52,559 nucleotides of DNA. It comes from an uncultured Bacilli bacterium (lineage in GTDB: Bacteria; Bacillota_I; Bacilli_A; RF39; UBA660). Of the stretch, positions 1 to 8,863 are shown in pieces. The stretch lies in NCBI GenBank assembly GCA_944363785.1, contig CALVVF010000011.1:1-52559 (forward strand), in the 5' to 3' direction. Numbering within the stretch: the first letter of the stretch is position 1; each line of letters starts with the position of its first letter. Below the pieces are notes generated by a model. That model did no database searches, was not told where the DNA came from, and saw only the letters and a program-made list of their open reading frames with translations. The translations under genes were made by a program, and so were the position numbers.

Positions 1-103
1 TGGTCAATTAACATTTTAAGGCATTAATCGCTTTTTGTATACCATCTTAGTCTCACATCAATTGTAACTCAACATAATGGAAATACTAACTAAGGATAAC
101 TTA
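1..103. other. AT-rich intergenic start of window
   Basis: No convincing open reading frame, RNA gene or repeat is visible before the promoter of the T-box operon. It may be the 3' flank of a gene lying outside the window. Confidence 0.4.
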
Positions 104-132
104 TTTACAAAGTAAAAAAATTAGTCTATAAT
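104..132 (+). promoter_or_regulatory. SigA-type promoter of the T-box/valS operon
   Basis: The -35 box is TTTACA (104-109) and the -10 box is TATAAT (127-132), with a 17-bp spacer. Transcription would begin near 139, just before the T-box leader. Confidence 0.8.
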
Positions 133-139
133 AAAAACA

Positions 140-388
140 CGAAATACAAAGAAGTCGAGGAGTACAAAGATTGATTTCTTATAGAGAATTCATGGTTGGT
201 GAAAATGAATAGAAACATCTTTGGAAGGTAGCGATGGAGTAGAATTATTGAACAGTGAGTAGGTAATTCCGTAGTGAAAAAGATACGTTAGTTCTTTAAT
301 GAAGGGTACTCTATTTAAGAGTGAATTAAGGTGGTACCGCGGGTTTAACTCGTCCTTATTAAGTAAAAAGATAAGGAGGAGTTTTTTT
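140..388 (+). promoter_or_regulatory. T-box riboswitch leader, valine-specific
   Basis: This is an untranslated leader that senses uncharged tRNA. The T-box core AAGGTGGTACCGCG lies at 328-341; its UGGU pairs with a tRNA ACCA end, which fits a discriminator A. Stem I shows AGTA in the 5' specifier-loop strand (about 155-158), the helix CAAAGAT/ATCTTTG, and on the 3' side GAAG-GTA-G, giving specifier codon GTA (Val) at 228-230. The distal part carries AGAGA and GGTTGGTG (183-202). A terminator (347-388) competes with the antiterminator. The valine specifier agrees with the two downstream ValRS genes. Confidence 0.93.
347..388 (+). terminator. T-box terminator that also contains the Shine-Dalgarno
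   Basis: AACTCGTCCTTAT (347-359) pairs with ATAAGGAGGAGTT (371-383) with one G-G mismatch, and T7 follows. The 3' arm contains AAGGAGG, the ribosome-binding site of the ATG at 389, so the same helix would also hide the SD. Confidence 0.85.
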
Positions 389-1135
389 ATGAATTATGAA
401 CAGGTAAAAGAAGTGTTTGAGAAGTATGTAGAAAATTATGATCAGAAAGAAGAAATGATTATACTTAAGAAAGAACATAGTTTTCAAGTTGCGAATTTGA
501 TGGCAGAACTTGCTTTTCGACTTAATCTATCGAAAGAAGAAATCATTTTAGCGAAAATTATCGGTCTCTTACACGATATTGGTCGTTTTGAACAATTTAG
601 AATATATGGAAAATTATCGGATAATAAAACGGTCGATCATGCAGATCAAAGTTGTATCTATCTGTTTGAAGAAGGACATATTAGAGATTTTATCGAAGAA
701 GATAAGTATGACCAAATCATTGAACTAGCGATTAGGTATCATAATAAGTTGGAAGTTCCACCATTAGAGGATAAGGAAAAATTATTTGTCTCGATGATTA
801 GAGATATGGATAAAGTCGATATCTTTAAACAATATGCTGTCCATTATCATTATGTGTTCAAAGCAGATGAAGTGACACCAACTGTTTTAAAAAACTTCAA
901 AGAAAGACATCTTCTCAATATCAAAGACAATAAATCAAAATCAGATGCCGTGTTATCGATTTTAGCTTTTATTTACGATTTTAATTTCGAAGAGAGTTTA
1001 GATATTCTAGTCGAAACAGATAATTTTGATCTATTTGTCAGTACGGTTGAAGTAGCTGAAGATAGTGAAAAGTTGTGGTTAAAGGTAAGAGAAATTTGTT
1101 ACGATGCGATTAACGAGGGAGTTCACCATGAATAG
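389..1135 (+). CDS. HD-domain metal-dependent phosphohydrolase
   Basis: A 248-residue protein with the HD-superfamily metal-binding pattern: H30, then H62-D63 in LLHDIGRF, then histidines in DHADQS and RYHNK, and a late Asp in RDMDKVD. Such proteins usually hydrolyse nucleotides or other phosphoesters; the substrate here cannot be read. The ATG at 389 is chosen because AAGGAGG lies about 10 nt upstream. An in-frame extension back to 299 would run through the T-box core and terminator, so it is rejected. It is the first gene of the valine T-box operon and overlaps the next gene by 8 nt, so its level should rise when charged tRNA-Val runs short. Confidence 0.8.
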   Translation: MNYEQVKEVFEKYVENYDQKEEMIILKKEHSFQVANLMAELAFRLNLSKEEIILAKIIGLLHDIGRFEQFRIYGKLSDNKTVDHADQSCIYLFEEGHIRDFIEEDKYDQIIELAIRYHNKLEVPPLEDKEKLFVSMIRDMDKVDIFKQYAVHYHYVFKADEVTPTVLKNFKERHLLNIKDNKSKSDAVLSILAFIYDFNFEESLDILVETDNFDLFVSTVEVAEDSEKLWLKVREICYDAINEGVHHE

Positions 1136-1574
1136 TAGAGGAAAAGTTTGGATCATCCCTGATGAAGCACAAATCATTCAACTATTATTTGAACGAGATG
1201 TACAAAGGGGAGAGGACCATGTCAAGAAATTTCAAGAGTTTTCTGATTTATATCAGTTAGGCTTTCATTTTAAATCTGATGAATATCAAGAAGCCCCGTT
1301 TCGAATTGCTGAACTTGGTCATATGACCGTAAAAAGTGAGGATTTATCCGGAATAATTGTTTTTTATTTACCAGCAGTAATTACCGATCGTGAACTCGAA
1401 TGGTTCTATCAAAATGAAATGATGCTTGAACGGTATAGTATCATTGCTGCATACACTTTACGAGTGGAAAATGATAAATATAATTGGGAAGAAAGAATTT
1501 ATGGAGTCGATAAGATAAAAAGAGAGATAAACCGTAAATACTTTCAAGAAAAACAAAGTTTAAAAAATAAATAA
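1128..1574 (+). CDS. Hypothetical protein in the valS operon
   Basis: A 148-residue soluble protein of no recognised family. It is rich in acidic and aromatic residues, has no signal peptide or membrane segment, and ends in a lysine-rich tail. The ATG at 1128 is preceded by GAGGGA and overlaps the stop of the HD gene, so translation is probably coupled. It ends 16 bp before the first valS. Its position inside a valine T-box transcript suggests a role tied to tRNA charging or amino-acid stress, but nothing in the sequence identifies one. Confidence 0.6.
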   Translation: MNSRGKVWIIPDEAQIIQLLFERDVQRGEDHVKKFQEFSDLYQLGFHFKSDEYQEAPFRIAELGHMTVKSEDLSGIIVFYLPAVITDRELEWFYQNEMMLERYSIIAAYTLRVENDKYNWEERIYGVDKIKREINRKYFQEKQSLKNK

Positions 1575-1611
1575 GGAATAGTGAAGAAATATGTTAGACA
1601 AGAAATATAAT
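1562..1611 (+). repeat. Direct repeat copy 1 (valS1 initiation region)
   Basis: About 50 bp covering the end of the preceding gene, the SD region and the first codons of valS1. It matches 4009-4058 with only a few substitutions: the 32 nt up to and including the ATG differ at one position, AAGGAATAG here versus AAGGAGTAG there. Confidence 0.85.
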
Positions 1612-4017
1612 GCGAAAGAAAAGGAAGCCAAGTGGTTAAATTATTGGCAAGAAAACAAAATCTATGAGTTTAAACCAGATAAACGAGAAATATACTCGAT
1701 TGATACGCCACCTCCAACTGTAAGTGGTAGTATCCATGTTGGTCATATCTTCTCTTATTCACAAACGGAAATGATTGCAAGATATAAACGATTACGTGGC
1801 TATAATATCTTTTATCCGTTTGGTTTTGACGATAATGGGTTACCAAGTGAAAGATTAGTTGAAAAAGAACAAGGAAAAAAAGCTCATGAAATAGGTCGTG
1901 ATGAGTTTTCTAAATTATGTTACCAGACAACCGATAAATATGAAAAAGAATTTCAAGAATTGTTCAGTAAAATGGGAGTAAGTACCGATTGGGATATTCA
2001 CTATAAAACGGTTAGCCCATCGACAATTAAAATTAGTCAAGCCTCATTTTTAGACTTAGTAAATAAGGGTCACTGTTATCATAAAGAGTCTCCAGCTTTA
2101 TGGTGTAATGAATGTTTGACTTCGATTGCCCAAGCTGAACTAGAGACAAAAACCATTAAAACAACCTTCAATTATGTTAAGTTTAAAATCGTAGAAGATG
2201 GTAAAGAATTTACTATCGCAACAACGAGACCAGAATTATTACCAGCTATTGTATGCGTCTTTGTTAATCCAGAAGATGAGAAACATAAATCCTTAATCGG
2301 AAAAACAGCTCATATTCCTGTTATTGACGTAGAAGTACCAATCATGGCAGACGAGAAAGTAGCTATTGATAAAGGAACAGGTGCTGTTATGTGTTGTACT
2401 TTTGGAGATCAAACTGATATTGAATGGTGGAAAAAATACAATCTTCCGTTAAAATACATTTTTACTAATGATGGAAGAATTATTGACTCTGTTCCTAATT
2501 ATGGTGGCTTAAAAATAAAAGAAGCGAGAAAGCAGATTATTGAAGATCTACAAAATGGTGGTTATATCGAAAAGATTGAAGAATTAGAACATGAAGTACA
2601 AACTCACGAGCGCTGTGGAAAAGAAGTTGAGTATGCGGTAATGAATCAGTGGTTTATCGATATTATGAACCACAAAGAAGATTTCCTTAGAATCGGTAAT
2701 GAAATCAAATGGCATCCTGATTACATGCATGCCAGGTATGATGAGTGGGTAAATAATGTGGCTTGGGATTGGTGTATCTCTAGACAAAGATATTTTGGTG
2801 TGCCATTTCCTGTGTGGTATTGTAAAGAATGTGGTGAAGTAATCCTCGCTAAACAGGAAGAGTTACCAGTCAATCCATTAACTGATAAGCCTTCAGTTCA
2901 TTGCTGTCCTAAATGTGGATGTAAGGAATTTGTTCCAGAAAGTGATGTAATGGATACTTGGGCAACTTCATCCGTAACACCACTAATTAATATGCGCTAT
3001 GGAGAAAAAGAAAATTACGAAACCCTCTTAAAACCGATGAGTTTAAGAACCAATGCCTCAGAGATTATTAGAACTTGGGATTTTTATACAATCGTAAAAA
3101 GTTTCTATCATTTTGGTATTCGACCTTGGAATAATGTAATGATCTCTGGATTCGTTATGGCAAGTAAAGGAGAAAAAATCAGTAAGAGTAAAGGAAACAG
3201 TAAAGTAGAACCGCTTTCACTAATCGATGAATATTCTGCTGATGTCATTCGTTATTGGGCAGGATCAGGTAGACTAGGAACAGATATTGTCTTTAGTGAA
3301 GAAACTTTATTACGCGGAAAAAAACTTATTAATAAATTATGGAACGTAGCTAAATTTATTGAAATGCACCTTTCTGATTATACCGATAGACCATTTGATG
3401 AGTATGAATATATCGATAAGTGGATCTTGTGTAGCTTCCAAGAAATGGAGAAAAACTTTATCCGTTACTTGGATGAATACGAAGTAGGACTTGCCCTAAA
3501 TACCTTAGAGAAATTCTTCTGGAATTTCTGCGATAATTACATCGAAATTGTCAAACATAGATTGTATCGCCCTGAAGAATTCGGAGAAATTCCTCGTTAC
3601 TCAGGTCAAAAAACAGTCTATACATTACTTTATAAACTATTACAAGACTTTAGTATTTTCTTCCCATTCATTACCGAAGAAATTTACCAAGAATTGTATC
3701 ATGAAAACAAATCTATTCATTTAACAGAAATCAAAGAGTTGAACTATTCTTTCGAAAAAGAAATCAAAAATGGCAATCACATGATGAATATAATTAGTCA
3801 AGCACGCGGAGAGAAAACTAATCACAATGTATCTTTAAAAACACCAATCAAAAATCTAGTATTAAAAGTAAATAAAGAATTAGAAGAAGCAATTAATTGT
3901 TCAATAAAAGATTTCAAAGCTACTTTATTTATTGAAAACTTAACGATGGAATTAACAGATAAGGATTATGAAGTAGAAAAAATAGAATTAGCTTTAGAAG
4001 ATCAAGATAAAAAATAA
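1591..4017 (+). CDS. valS: Valine--tRNA ligase, Rickettsia/archaeal-type (first of two)
   Basis: Class Ia synthetase of 808 residues. The HIGH motif appears as HVGH (49-52) and KMSKS as KISKS (529-533). The CP1 editing region has ATTRPELL and GTGAVMCCTFGDQTD; the CTFGD..D form and GFDDNGLPSERLVEK are typical of rickettsial and archaeal ValRS rather than bacterial ValRS. Cysteine pairs at 411/414 and 438-444 look like a zinc knuckle. It lacks the C-terminal coiled coil of canonical bacterial ValRS. It lies in the valine T-box operon, immediately before a canonical valS, and the two share nearly identical upstream sequences. Horizontal origin and a backup or resistance role are inference. Confidence 0.9.
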   Translation: MLDKKYNAKEKEAKWLNYWQENKIYEFKPDKREIYSIDTPPPTVSGSIHVGHIFSYSQTEMIARYKRLRGYNIFYPFGFDDNGLPSERLVEKEQGKKAHEIGRDEFSKLCYQTTDKYEKEFQELFSKMGVSTDWDIHYKTVSPSTIKISQASFLDLVNKGHCYHKESPALWCNECLTSIAQAELETKTIKTTFNYVKFKIVEDGKEFTIATTRPELLPAIVCVFVNPEDEKHKSLIGKTAHIPVIDVEVPIMADEKVAIDKGTGAVMCCTFGDQTDIEWWKKYNLPLKYIFTNDGRIIDSVPNYGGLKIKEARKQIIEDLQNGGYIEKIEELEHEVQTHERCGKEVEYAVMNQWFIDIMNHKEDFLRIGNEIKWHPDYMHARYDEWVNNVAWDWCISRQRYFGVPFPVWYCKECGEVILAKQEELPVNPLTDKPSVHCCPKCGCKEFVPESDVMDTWATSSVTPLINMRYGEKENYETLLKPMSLRTNASEIIRTWDFYTIVKSFYHFGIRPWNNVMISGFVMASKGEKISKSKGNSKVEPLSLIDEYSADVIRYWAGSGRLGTDIVFSEETLLRGKKLINKLWNVAKFIEMHLSDYTDRPFDEYEYIDKWILCSFQEMEKNFIRYLDEYEVGLALNTLEKFFWNFCDNYIEIVKHRLYRPEEFGEIPRYSGQKTVYTLLYKLLQDFSIFFPFITEEIYQELYHENKSIHLTEIKELNYSFEKEIKNGNHMMNIISQARGEKTNHNVSLKTPIKNLVLKVNKELEEAINCSIKDFKATLFIENLTMELTDKDYEVEKIELALEDQDKK

Positions 4018-4058
4018 ATAAGGAGTAGTGAAGAAATATGTTAGACAAAAAATATGAT
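4009..4058 (+). repeat. Direct repeat copy 2 (valS2 initiation region)
   Basis: Second copy of the repeat at 1562-1611. The two copies are 2447 bp apart and bracket the first valS exactly, so recombination between them would delete that gene cleanly and leave one intact initiation region. Confidence 0.85.
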
Positions 4059-6575
4059 CATCAAAAAGTAGAGATGGGAAAATACAAATTTTGGCTAGAA
4101 AAAGGGTATTTTAAATCTGGACAAGATAAAACGAAACCAGCTTATTGTATCGTAATACCTCCTCCTAATGTAACAGGAAAATTACATTTAGGTCATGCAT
4201 GGGATACTACTTTACAAGATATTATCATTCGCTATAAACGAATGGATGGGTATGATGCATTATGGTTACCAGGTATGGATCATGCCGCAATCGCAACAGA
4301 AGCAAAAGTAGTAGCTCGCCTAAAACAACAAGGAGTAGGAAAACGAGAATTAGGAAGAGAAAAATTCTTGGATGAGTGTTGGGATTGGACCAGAGAATAT
4401 GCGGAAAATATTCGTTCCCAATGGGCAAAATTAGGACTATCTGTGGATTATACTAAAGAGGCCTTTACTTTAGATGATAACCTTACTCTAGCGGTAAAAA
4501 CGGTATTTAAAAAAATGTACGATGAGGGCTTGATTTATAGAGGAGAACGAATTATCAACTGGGATCCAGAAGCTCAAACTGCTTTATCCAACGAGGAGGT
4601 AATCTATAAAGAAATAGATGGTGCTTTTTATCATCTAAAATATTTTATTGAAGATAGTGATGAATATTTAGAAGTAGCGACAACTCGTCCTGAAACATTA
4701 TTTGGTGATACGGCAGTAGCGGTAAATCCGAGTGATGAAAGATATCAAAAATATATTGGAAAAAAGGTAATTCTTCCTTTAGTAAACAAAAAAATTCCTA
4801 TTGTTGGCGATGAACATGCCGATCCAGAATTTGGAACTGGTGTCGTTAAGATAACTCCTGCTCATGATCCAAACGACTTTGAAGTAGGCCTTCGTCACAA
4901 CTTAGAGCGAGTTATAGTCATGAATCCAGATGGAACGATGAATGAAAATGCTGGCAAATACGTAGGGATGGATCGTTTCGAATGCCGAGGAGAAATGTTA
5001 AAAGATTTAGAAAAACAGGGCTTATTAATCGAAATTGAACCAATCAAGCACAGTGTCGGACACAGTGAAAGAACTGATGTGATGGTAGAGCCATATCTAT
5101 CTAAACAGTGGTTTGTCAATATGGAAAAGTTATCTCGTCAAGTTCTAGAAAATCAAAAAGATGAAGATAAAAAGGTAAACTTCTTCCCCGAAAGATTTGA
5201 AAAGATTTTAAATCATTGGATGGAAGACTGTCACGACTGGTGTATTTCTCGTCAATTATGGTGGGGACACAGAATTCCAGCATGGTACAAGGGTGATGAA
5301 GTCTATGTAGGAATAGAAGCACCAACAGAAGAAGGATGGCATCAAGATGAAGATGTATTAGATACATGGTTTAGCAGTGCTTTATGGCCATTTGCAACTC
5401 TTGGTTGGCCAAATGAAACAGAAGATTTCAAACGTTATTTTCCAAATGATTGTTTGGTAACTGGATACGATATTATTTTCTTCTGGGTTTCTAGAATGAT
5501 TTTTCAATCCTTAGAGTTTACTGGTAAGAGACCATTTAAGGATTGCTTAATTCATGGATTAATACGAGATAAAATTGGTAGAAAAATGTCTAAATCATTG
5601 GGTAACGGTGTAGATCCGATGGATGTCATCGATACCTACGGTTGTGATTCCCTACGTTTCTTTGTAACAACCAATTCTGCCCCAGGCCAGGATTTAAGAT
5701 ATGATGAAGAAAAAATAAAATCTACATGGAATTTCATTAATAAATTATGGAATGCAGCTAGATACGTATTAATGAATTTAGAAGATTTTAGTCAAGAAGA
5801 CTATACGTTAGAAAACTTGACTTTACCAGACAAATGGATTTTAGATAAATTAAATACAATAATTGGTAATGTCAGAAGCAATATGGAAAAATATGAATTT
5901 CATAATGTAGGTAATGAATTATATTCCTTTATTTGGGAAGATTATTGTGATTGGTATATCGAATTATCAAAAACCAATATGACCAAGACTACCAAGAGTG
6001 TATTACTTACTGTACTTACAGATATTTTAAAAATGCTTCATCCATTCATGCCATATGTAACTGAAGAAATCTATCAGATGCTTCCGATCAAAGAGGCTGA
6101 CTCTATTATGATTAGTACTTATCCAAAACAAGATAAAACAAAAGTATTTAAAAAAGAAAAAGAATTAGTTGAAAAAATATTAGAAGATATTGTTGCGATT
6201 CGTAATTTAAAAGCAACTAATCATATTAGTAAACATGCCGATGTGAAGATAGAAACAAAAGAAGAATTAAAATCTATTTATTGTTCACAACTCAAGATCC
6301 AAAATTTCCTTGCTGATGACAACCAAGATAATTCAGATAAACTTTCTTATCACTATCAATCTAAATTAGTCGATATTACTTATTATGATGAAGGTGAACA
6401 AGAAGATCTAGCAAAGAAAGAAGAGGAAATTAAGAAATTAGAACAGTCAATTGAGCGTCGTGAAAAATTATTGGCCAATGAAAATTACGTCAATAAAGCT
6501 CCTCAAAATGTCGTTGAATTAGATCGAAAGAAACTACAAGAAGAAAAAGAAAAATTAGCTTTATTAAAAAAATAG
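4038..6575 (+). CDS. valS: Valine--tRNA ligase, canonical bacterial type (second of two)
   Basis: An 845-residue class Ia synthetase that charges tRNA-Val. HLGH is at 50-53 and KMSKS at 516-520. The editing region carries [17 protein letters not shown] and [15 protein letters not shown], the usual bacterial form. A C-terminal charged coiled coil (about 770-845), used by ValRS to clamp the tRNA elbow, is present. The SD is AAGGAG. It is the last gene of the T-box operon and is followed by a terminator. This copy is the likely housekeeping enzyme. Confidence 0.96.
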   Translation: MLDKKYDHQKVEMGKYKFWLEKGYFKSGQDKTKPAYCIVIPPPNVTGKLHLGHAWDTTLQDIIIRYKRMDGYDALWLPGMDHAAIATEAKVVARLKQQGVGKRELGREKFLDECWDWTREYAENIRSQWAKLGLSVDYTKEAFTLDDNLTLAVKTVFKKMYDEGLIYRGERIINWDPEAQTALSNEEVIYKEIDGAFYHLKYFIEDSDEYLEVATTRPETLFGDTAVAVNPSDERYQKYIGKKVILPLVNKKIPIVGDEHADPEFGTGVVKITPAHDPNDFEVGLRHNLERVIVMNPDGTMNENAGKYVGMDRFECRGEMLKDLEKQGLLIEIEPIKHSVGHSERTDVMVEPYLSKQWFVNMEKLSRQVLENQKDEDKKVNFFPERFEKILNHWMEDCHDWCISRQLWWGHRIPAWYKGDEVYVGIEAPTEEGWHQDEDVLDTWFSSALWPFATLGWPNETEDFKRYFPNDCLVTGYDIIFFWVSRMIFQSLEFTGKRPFKDCLIHGLIRDKIGRKMSKSLGNGVDPMDVIDTYGCDSLRFFVTTNSAPGQDLRYDEEKIKSTWNFINKLWNAARYVLMNLEDFSQEDYTLENLTLPDKWILDKLNTIIGNVRSNMEKYEFHNVGNELYSFIWEDYCDWYIELSKTNMTKTTKSVLLTVLTDILKMLHPFMPYVTEEIYQMLPIKEADSIMISTYPKQDKTKVFKKEKELVEKILEDIVAIRNLKATNHISKHADVKIETKEELKSIYCSQLKIQNFLADDNQDNSDKLSYHYQSKLVDITYYDEGEQEDLAKKEEEIKKLEQSIERREKLLANENYVNKAPQNVVELDRKKLQEEKEKLALLKK

Positions 6576-6577
6576 GG

Positions 6578-6606
6578 AAAACTTCGGGACAAAATCCGGA
6601 GTTTTT
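6578..6606 (+). terminator. Terminator of the valS operon
   Basis: AAAACTTCGGGA pairs with TCCGGAGTTTT (including G-U pairs) and ends in a T run. Confidence 0.8.
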
Positions 6607-6670
6607 CGTTTGTATTTAACTAGACAAGAGTGAAATTATAGGCTAAACTAAAACCAGTAGGGGGAAAACT

Positions 6671-7387
6671 ATGGAAGAAAAACAAGCATTAATCTTATTT
6701 TCCGGAGGCCTAGATTCGCTTCTTACTAGTTGTAAAATGATTGAAGACGGATGGAAAGTAACGTTAGTTCATTACGATAATGGCAGTAGTAGTGGTTGTG
6801 AATATGTCAAAGAAACTGCCGAGAGATTGATTGAACGTTATGGGAAAGATAAAGTAAAATTCTGGGGCTATGGTCTAACTGTAGGCTATTTTAAAGCATT
6901 ACGTGATGAGATGTACAGTTTAGAAATACAGGAAATTGTTCAAAAATATCCTTGTTTTAATCTACCTCAATTTACATGTCTAGCTTGCCGAAGTGCAATG
7001 TATATTTACACGATTCTATTATGTAAACAATTAAATATTAAAGTAGTCGCAGAAGGAGCAAGAGCTAGCCAATTATTTGCGATTGAACAAAAAAGTATGT
7101 TAGAAGAATATCGTAAACTTTTAAACTCTTTTGGAATTGAACTAATGACTCCTTTACTAGAATTAGAAAGCGATTACGACCGGGCAATTGAACTCTTGAT
7201 TAGAGGTATTAATCCTACTGTCATGGAATCACAATGTCATTTAGGAGTGCCTATGAAAAAGCCACTAACTCCAGAAGAAGAGTTAGAGGTTTCCCATATA
7301 TATCAAGAAGAGATAAAACCTAAGTGTTTAAAATTAATTAAAATGAGTGAAAAAATCCCATTAGATCCTAGGGGAAAAATTTATTAA
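6671..7387 (+). CDS. PP-loop ATP-pyrophosphatase family protein (QueC-like)
   Basis: A 238-residue N-type ATP-pyrophosphatase with the PP-loop SGGLDS at 11-16, which adenylates a substrate before sulfur or nitrogen transfer. Three cysteines (C95, C103, C106, the last two in CLAC) could bind zinc or act in sulfur transfer. Its size and motif position resemble QueC (7-cyano-7-deazaguanine synthase), but no other queuosine genes are nearby and the Cys pattern is not clearly that of QueC. A tRNA-thiolation or other PP-loop role is also possible. The SD is AGGGGG. It stands alone between terminators. Confidence 0.65.
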   Translation: MEEKQALILFSGGLDSLLTSCKMIEDGWKVTLVHYDNGSSSGCEYVKETAERLIERYGKDKVKFWGYGLTVGYFKALRDEMYSLEIQEIVQKYPCFNLPQFTCLACRSAMYIYTILLCKQLNIKVVAEGARASQLFAIEQKSMLEEYRKLLNSFGIELMTPLLELESDYDRAIELLIRGINPTVMESQCHLGVPMKKPLTPEEELEVSHIYQEEIKPKCLKLIKMSEKIPLDPRGKIY

Positions 7388-7483
7388 AAATAAAACGGAG
7401 TAGTTAACGAAACAGTCGATAACTTTTGAGACAACAGAACTAAAACTACTCGAAATAAACATACAACAAATATATTCTTGAAA

Positions 7484-7505
7484 CTACTAGTTATCTAGTT
7501 TTTTC
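7484..7505 (+). terminator. Possible weak terminator
   Basis: A short stem ACTAG-TTAT-CTAGT is followed by T6 and a C. It lies about 100 bp after the PP-loop gene and before the next promoter. Confidence 0.4.
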
Positions 7506-7529
7506 TATTGTCCAAGTGAATGAAACAAA

Positions 7530-7558
7530 TTGCGTGCTAAGAAAAAATATTGTATAAT
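7530..7558 (+). promoter_or_regulatory. Promoter of hypothetical gene
   Basis: A perfect -10 box TATAAT (7553-7558) has a weak -35 box TTGCGT (7530-7535) 17 bp upstream. It argues against an upstream TTG start at 7550. Confidence 0.55.
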
Positions 7559-7591
7559 CTACAAGTAAATGAAAGGAAAGAAATACAAAAA

Positions 7592-8191
7592 ATGAATATT
7601 CAAAATAAGTTAGATTTAACGATCACTGAACTTCAAATGTTAAAAAGTATGACTAAAAATTTCGAAGATGAAACGAAATCTGATATTTTAGTAACAGAAA
7701 ATGATTTTACTCCTGGACAATTTGTGAGAATATCTTTTAATATAGAAAATGAAAATCGTAAAGAAACTGTGACTTATTCAGTAGAAGCATATACTGACTT
7801 GGAATTATATCGGTTAGTCGAAGAGAGAAATATTATCACAGGCGATGAACGTTTAAAGGTAAGCGTCCTAGGGCAAGATACAGAAAAAAGCCAATATACA
7901 AAAACAAAAATTCAAAAGATAAGAGAATATCAATTGACAAAGAATAATACCGTCATTGCCTATGGAGTTACTACAAAACAAACCACAAGAGAAGATGCCT
8001 ATGGTAGAACTAGTGATAACATTGATGAATATGCTAGTGTAGACGAAGCATTAGCAAATAAAAACGGTAATGTACTGGTAGAAAAACAAGACTTTTCTCT
8101 GTTTGTTTCTCCAGAAATGACAACGATTCTAACTGATATTGAAGCTACTTTCTGTCCAGTAGAGAAAAGCCAAAAACTAATTAAGAAATAG
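7592..8191 (+). CDS. Hypothetical protein
   Basis: A 199-residue soluble, charged protein with no recognised family, signal peptide or membrane segment. The central part reads like beta strands (alternating VTYSVEAYT, LKVSVLGQD). The ATG at 7592 is preceded by AAAGGAAAG; the longer frame from TTG 7550 is rejected because it would start inside the -10 box. Monocistronic, with its own promoter and a strong terminator. Confidence 0.65.
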   Translation: MNIQNKLDLTITELQMLKSMTKNFEDETKSDILVTENDFTPGQFVRISFNIENENRKETVTYSVEAYTDLELYRLVEERNIITGDERLKVSVLGQDTEKSQYTKTKIQKIREYQLTKNNTVIAYGVTTKQTTREDAYGRTSDNIDEYASVDEALANKNGNVLVEKQDFSLFVSPEMTTILTDIEATFCPVEKSQKLIKK

Positions 8192-8198
8192 ATATCAT

Positions 8199-8225
8199 AA
8201 AAGCTTTCTTAGGAAAAGCTTTTTT
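8199..8225 (+). terminator. Intrinsic terminator
   Basis: AAAAGCTTT pairs with AAAGCTTTT around a short loop and T residues follow. Confidence 0.8.
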
Positions 8226-8316
8226 GTATATCAAGAAGAGATAACGACGGGAACATAAAAAATCTATATTTTCATTTTATTCCAAAAGAAATTATAATGC
8301 ATAATATCAGAAAATA

Positions 8317-8325
8317 TGGTATACT
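8317..8325 (+). promoter_or_regulatory. Extended -10 promoter of lspA
   Basis: TGG-TATACT is an extended -10 element with no clear -35 box. The predicted transcript start, about 8332, falls at the start-codon region, so the leader is very short. Confidence 0.6.
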
Positions 8326-8335
8326 AAGCATGGTG

Positions 8336-8863
8336 ATGAAAGTGAAGAAAAATATTTATATCATTACCTTGATTCTAGTTATTATCGATCAAGTAGTAAA
8401 AAGACTCATTATAAATAGTTTTTCTTTGTTAGAAGTAAAGGAGATTATTCCTAATTTCTTTTATTTTACCTATGTTGAAAATACAGGGGCAGCTTGGAGT
8501 ATACTAGAAGACAGTACCTTTTTTCTCACCGTAATTAGTGCGATTTGTTTAATTCTACTGAATTGCTATCTAACGAAAAAAAATACCTTTTCTCGCTTAG
8601 AAGAATGGTATTATGGACTCATTATGGGTGGCATTCTAGGGAATTTTATTGATAGAGTAGTAAGAAATGGTGTCGTTGATTTTATTGGCTTAGAGTTTGG
8701 AAATTATCAGTTTCCAATATTCAATATTGCCGATATGGCGATCGTTATTGGCGTAGGTTTAATCCTACTAGAGATGATTAAGGGGGATAATGATGATAGA
8801 GATAGAAGCAAAAAAGAAAGAGATAAGATTAGATCAGTATCTAAGCGAAGAGTTAGAAATTAG
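8336..8863 (+). CDS. lspA: Signal peptidase II (lipoprotein signal peptidase)
   Basis: Membrane aspartyl protease that removes signal peptides from prolipoproteins. It has four hydrophobic segments and the family motifs VENTGAAWS, GNFIDR (first catalytic Asp) and FNIADMAI (second catalytic Asp). The start is uncertain among ATG 8330, ATG 8336 and GTG 8342; GGTGAT just upstream favours 8342, and the promoter position excludes the frame open from 8297. The charged C-terminal tail of about 24 residues (Asp/Arg/Lys/Ser) is encoded entirely within the 74-bp overlap with rluD. The lspA-rluD order is common in Bacillota. Confidence 0.93.
   Translation: MKVKKNIYIITLILVIIDQVVKRLIINSFSLLEVKEIIPNFFYFTYVENTGAAWSILEDSTFFLTVISAICLILLNCYLTKKNTFSRLEEWYYGLIMGGILGNFIDRVVRNGVVDFIGLEFGNYQFPIFNIADMAIVIGVGLILLEMIKGDNDDRDRSKKERDKIRSVSKRRVRN

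Noticed and set aside
299-388. N-terminal extension of the HD protein from ATG 299
   Set aside because: It would be translated through the T-box core and terminator; AAGGAGG before ATG 389 marks the real start.
1591-6575. Assembly duplication as explanation for two valS genes
   Set aside because: The two proteins differ throughout, with different signature motifs and C-termini; only the short initiation regions match.
7550-7591. TTG start upstream of the 199-residue hypothetical gene
   Set aside because: It overlaps the -10 box and has no Shine-Dalgarno sequence.
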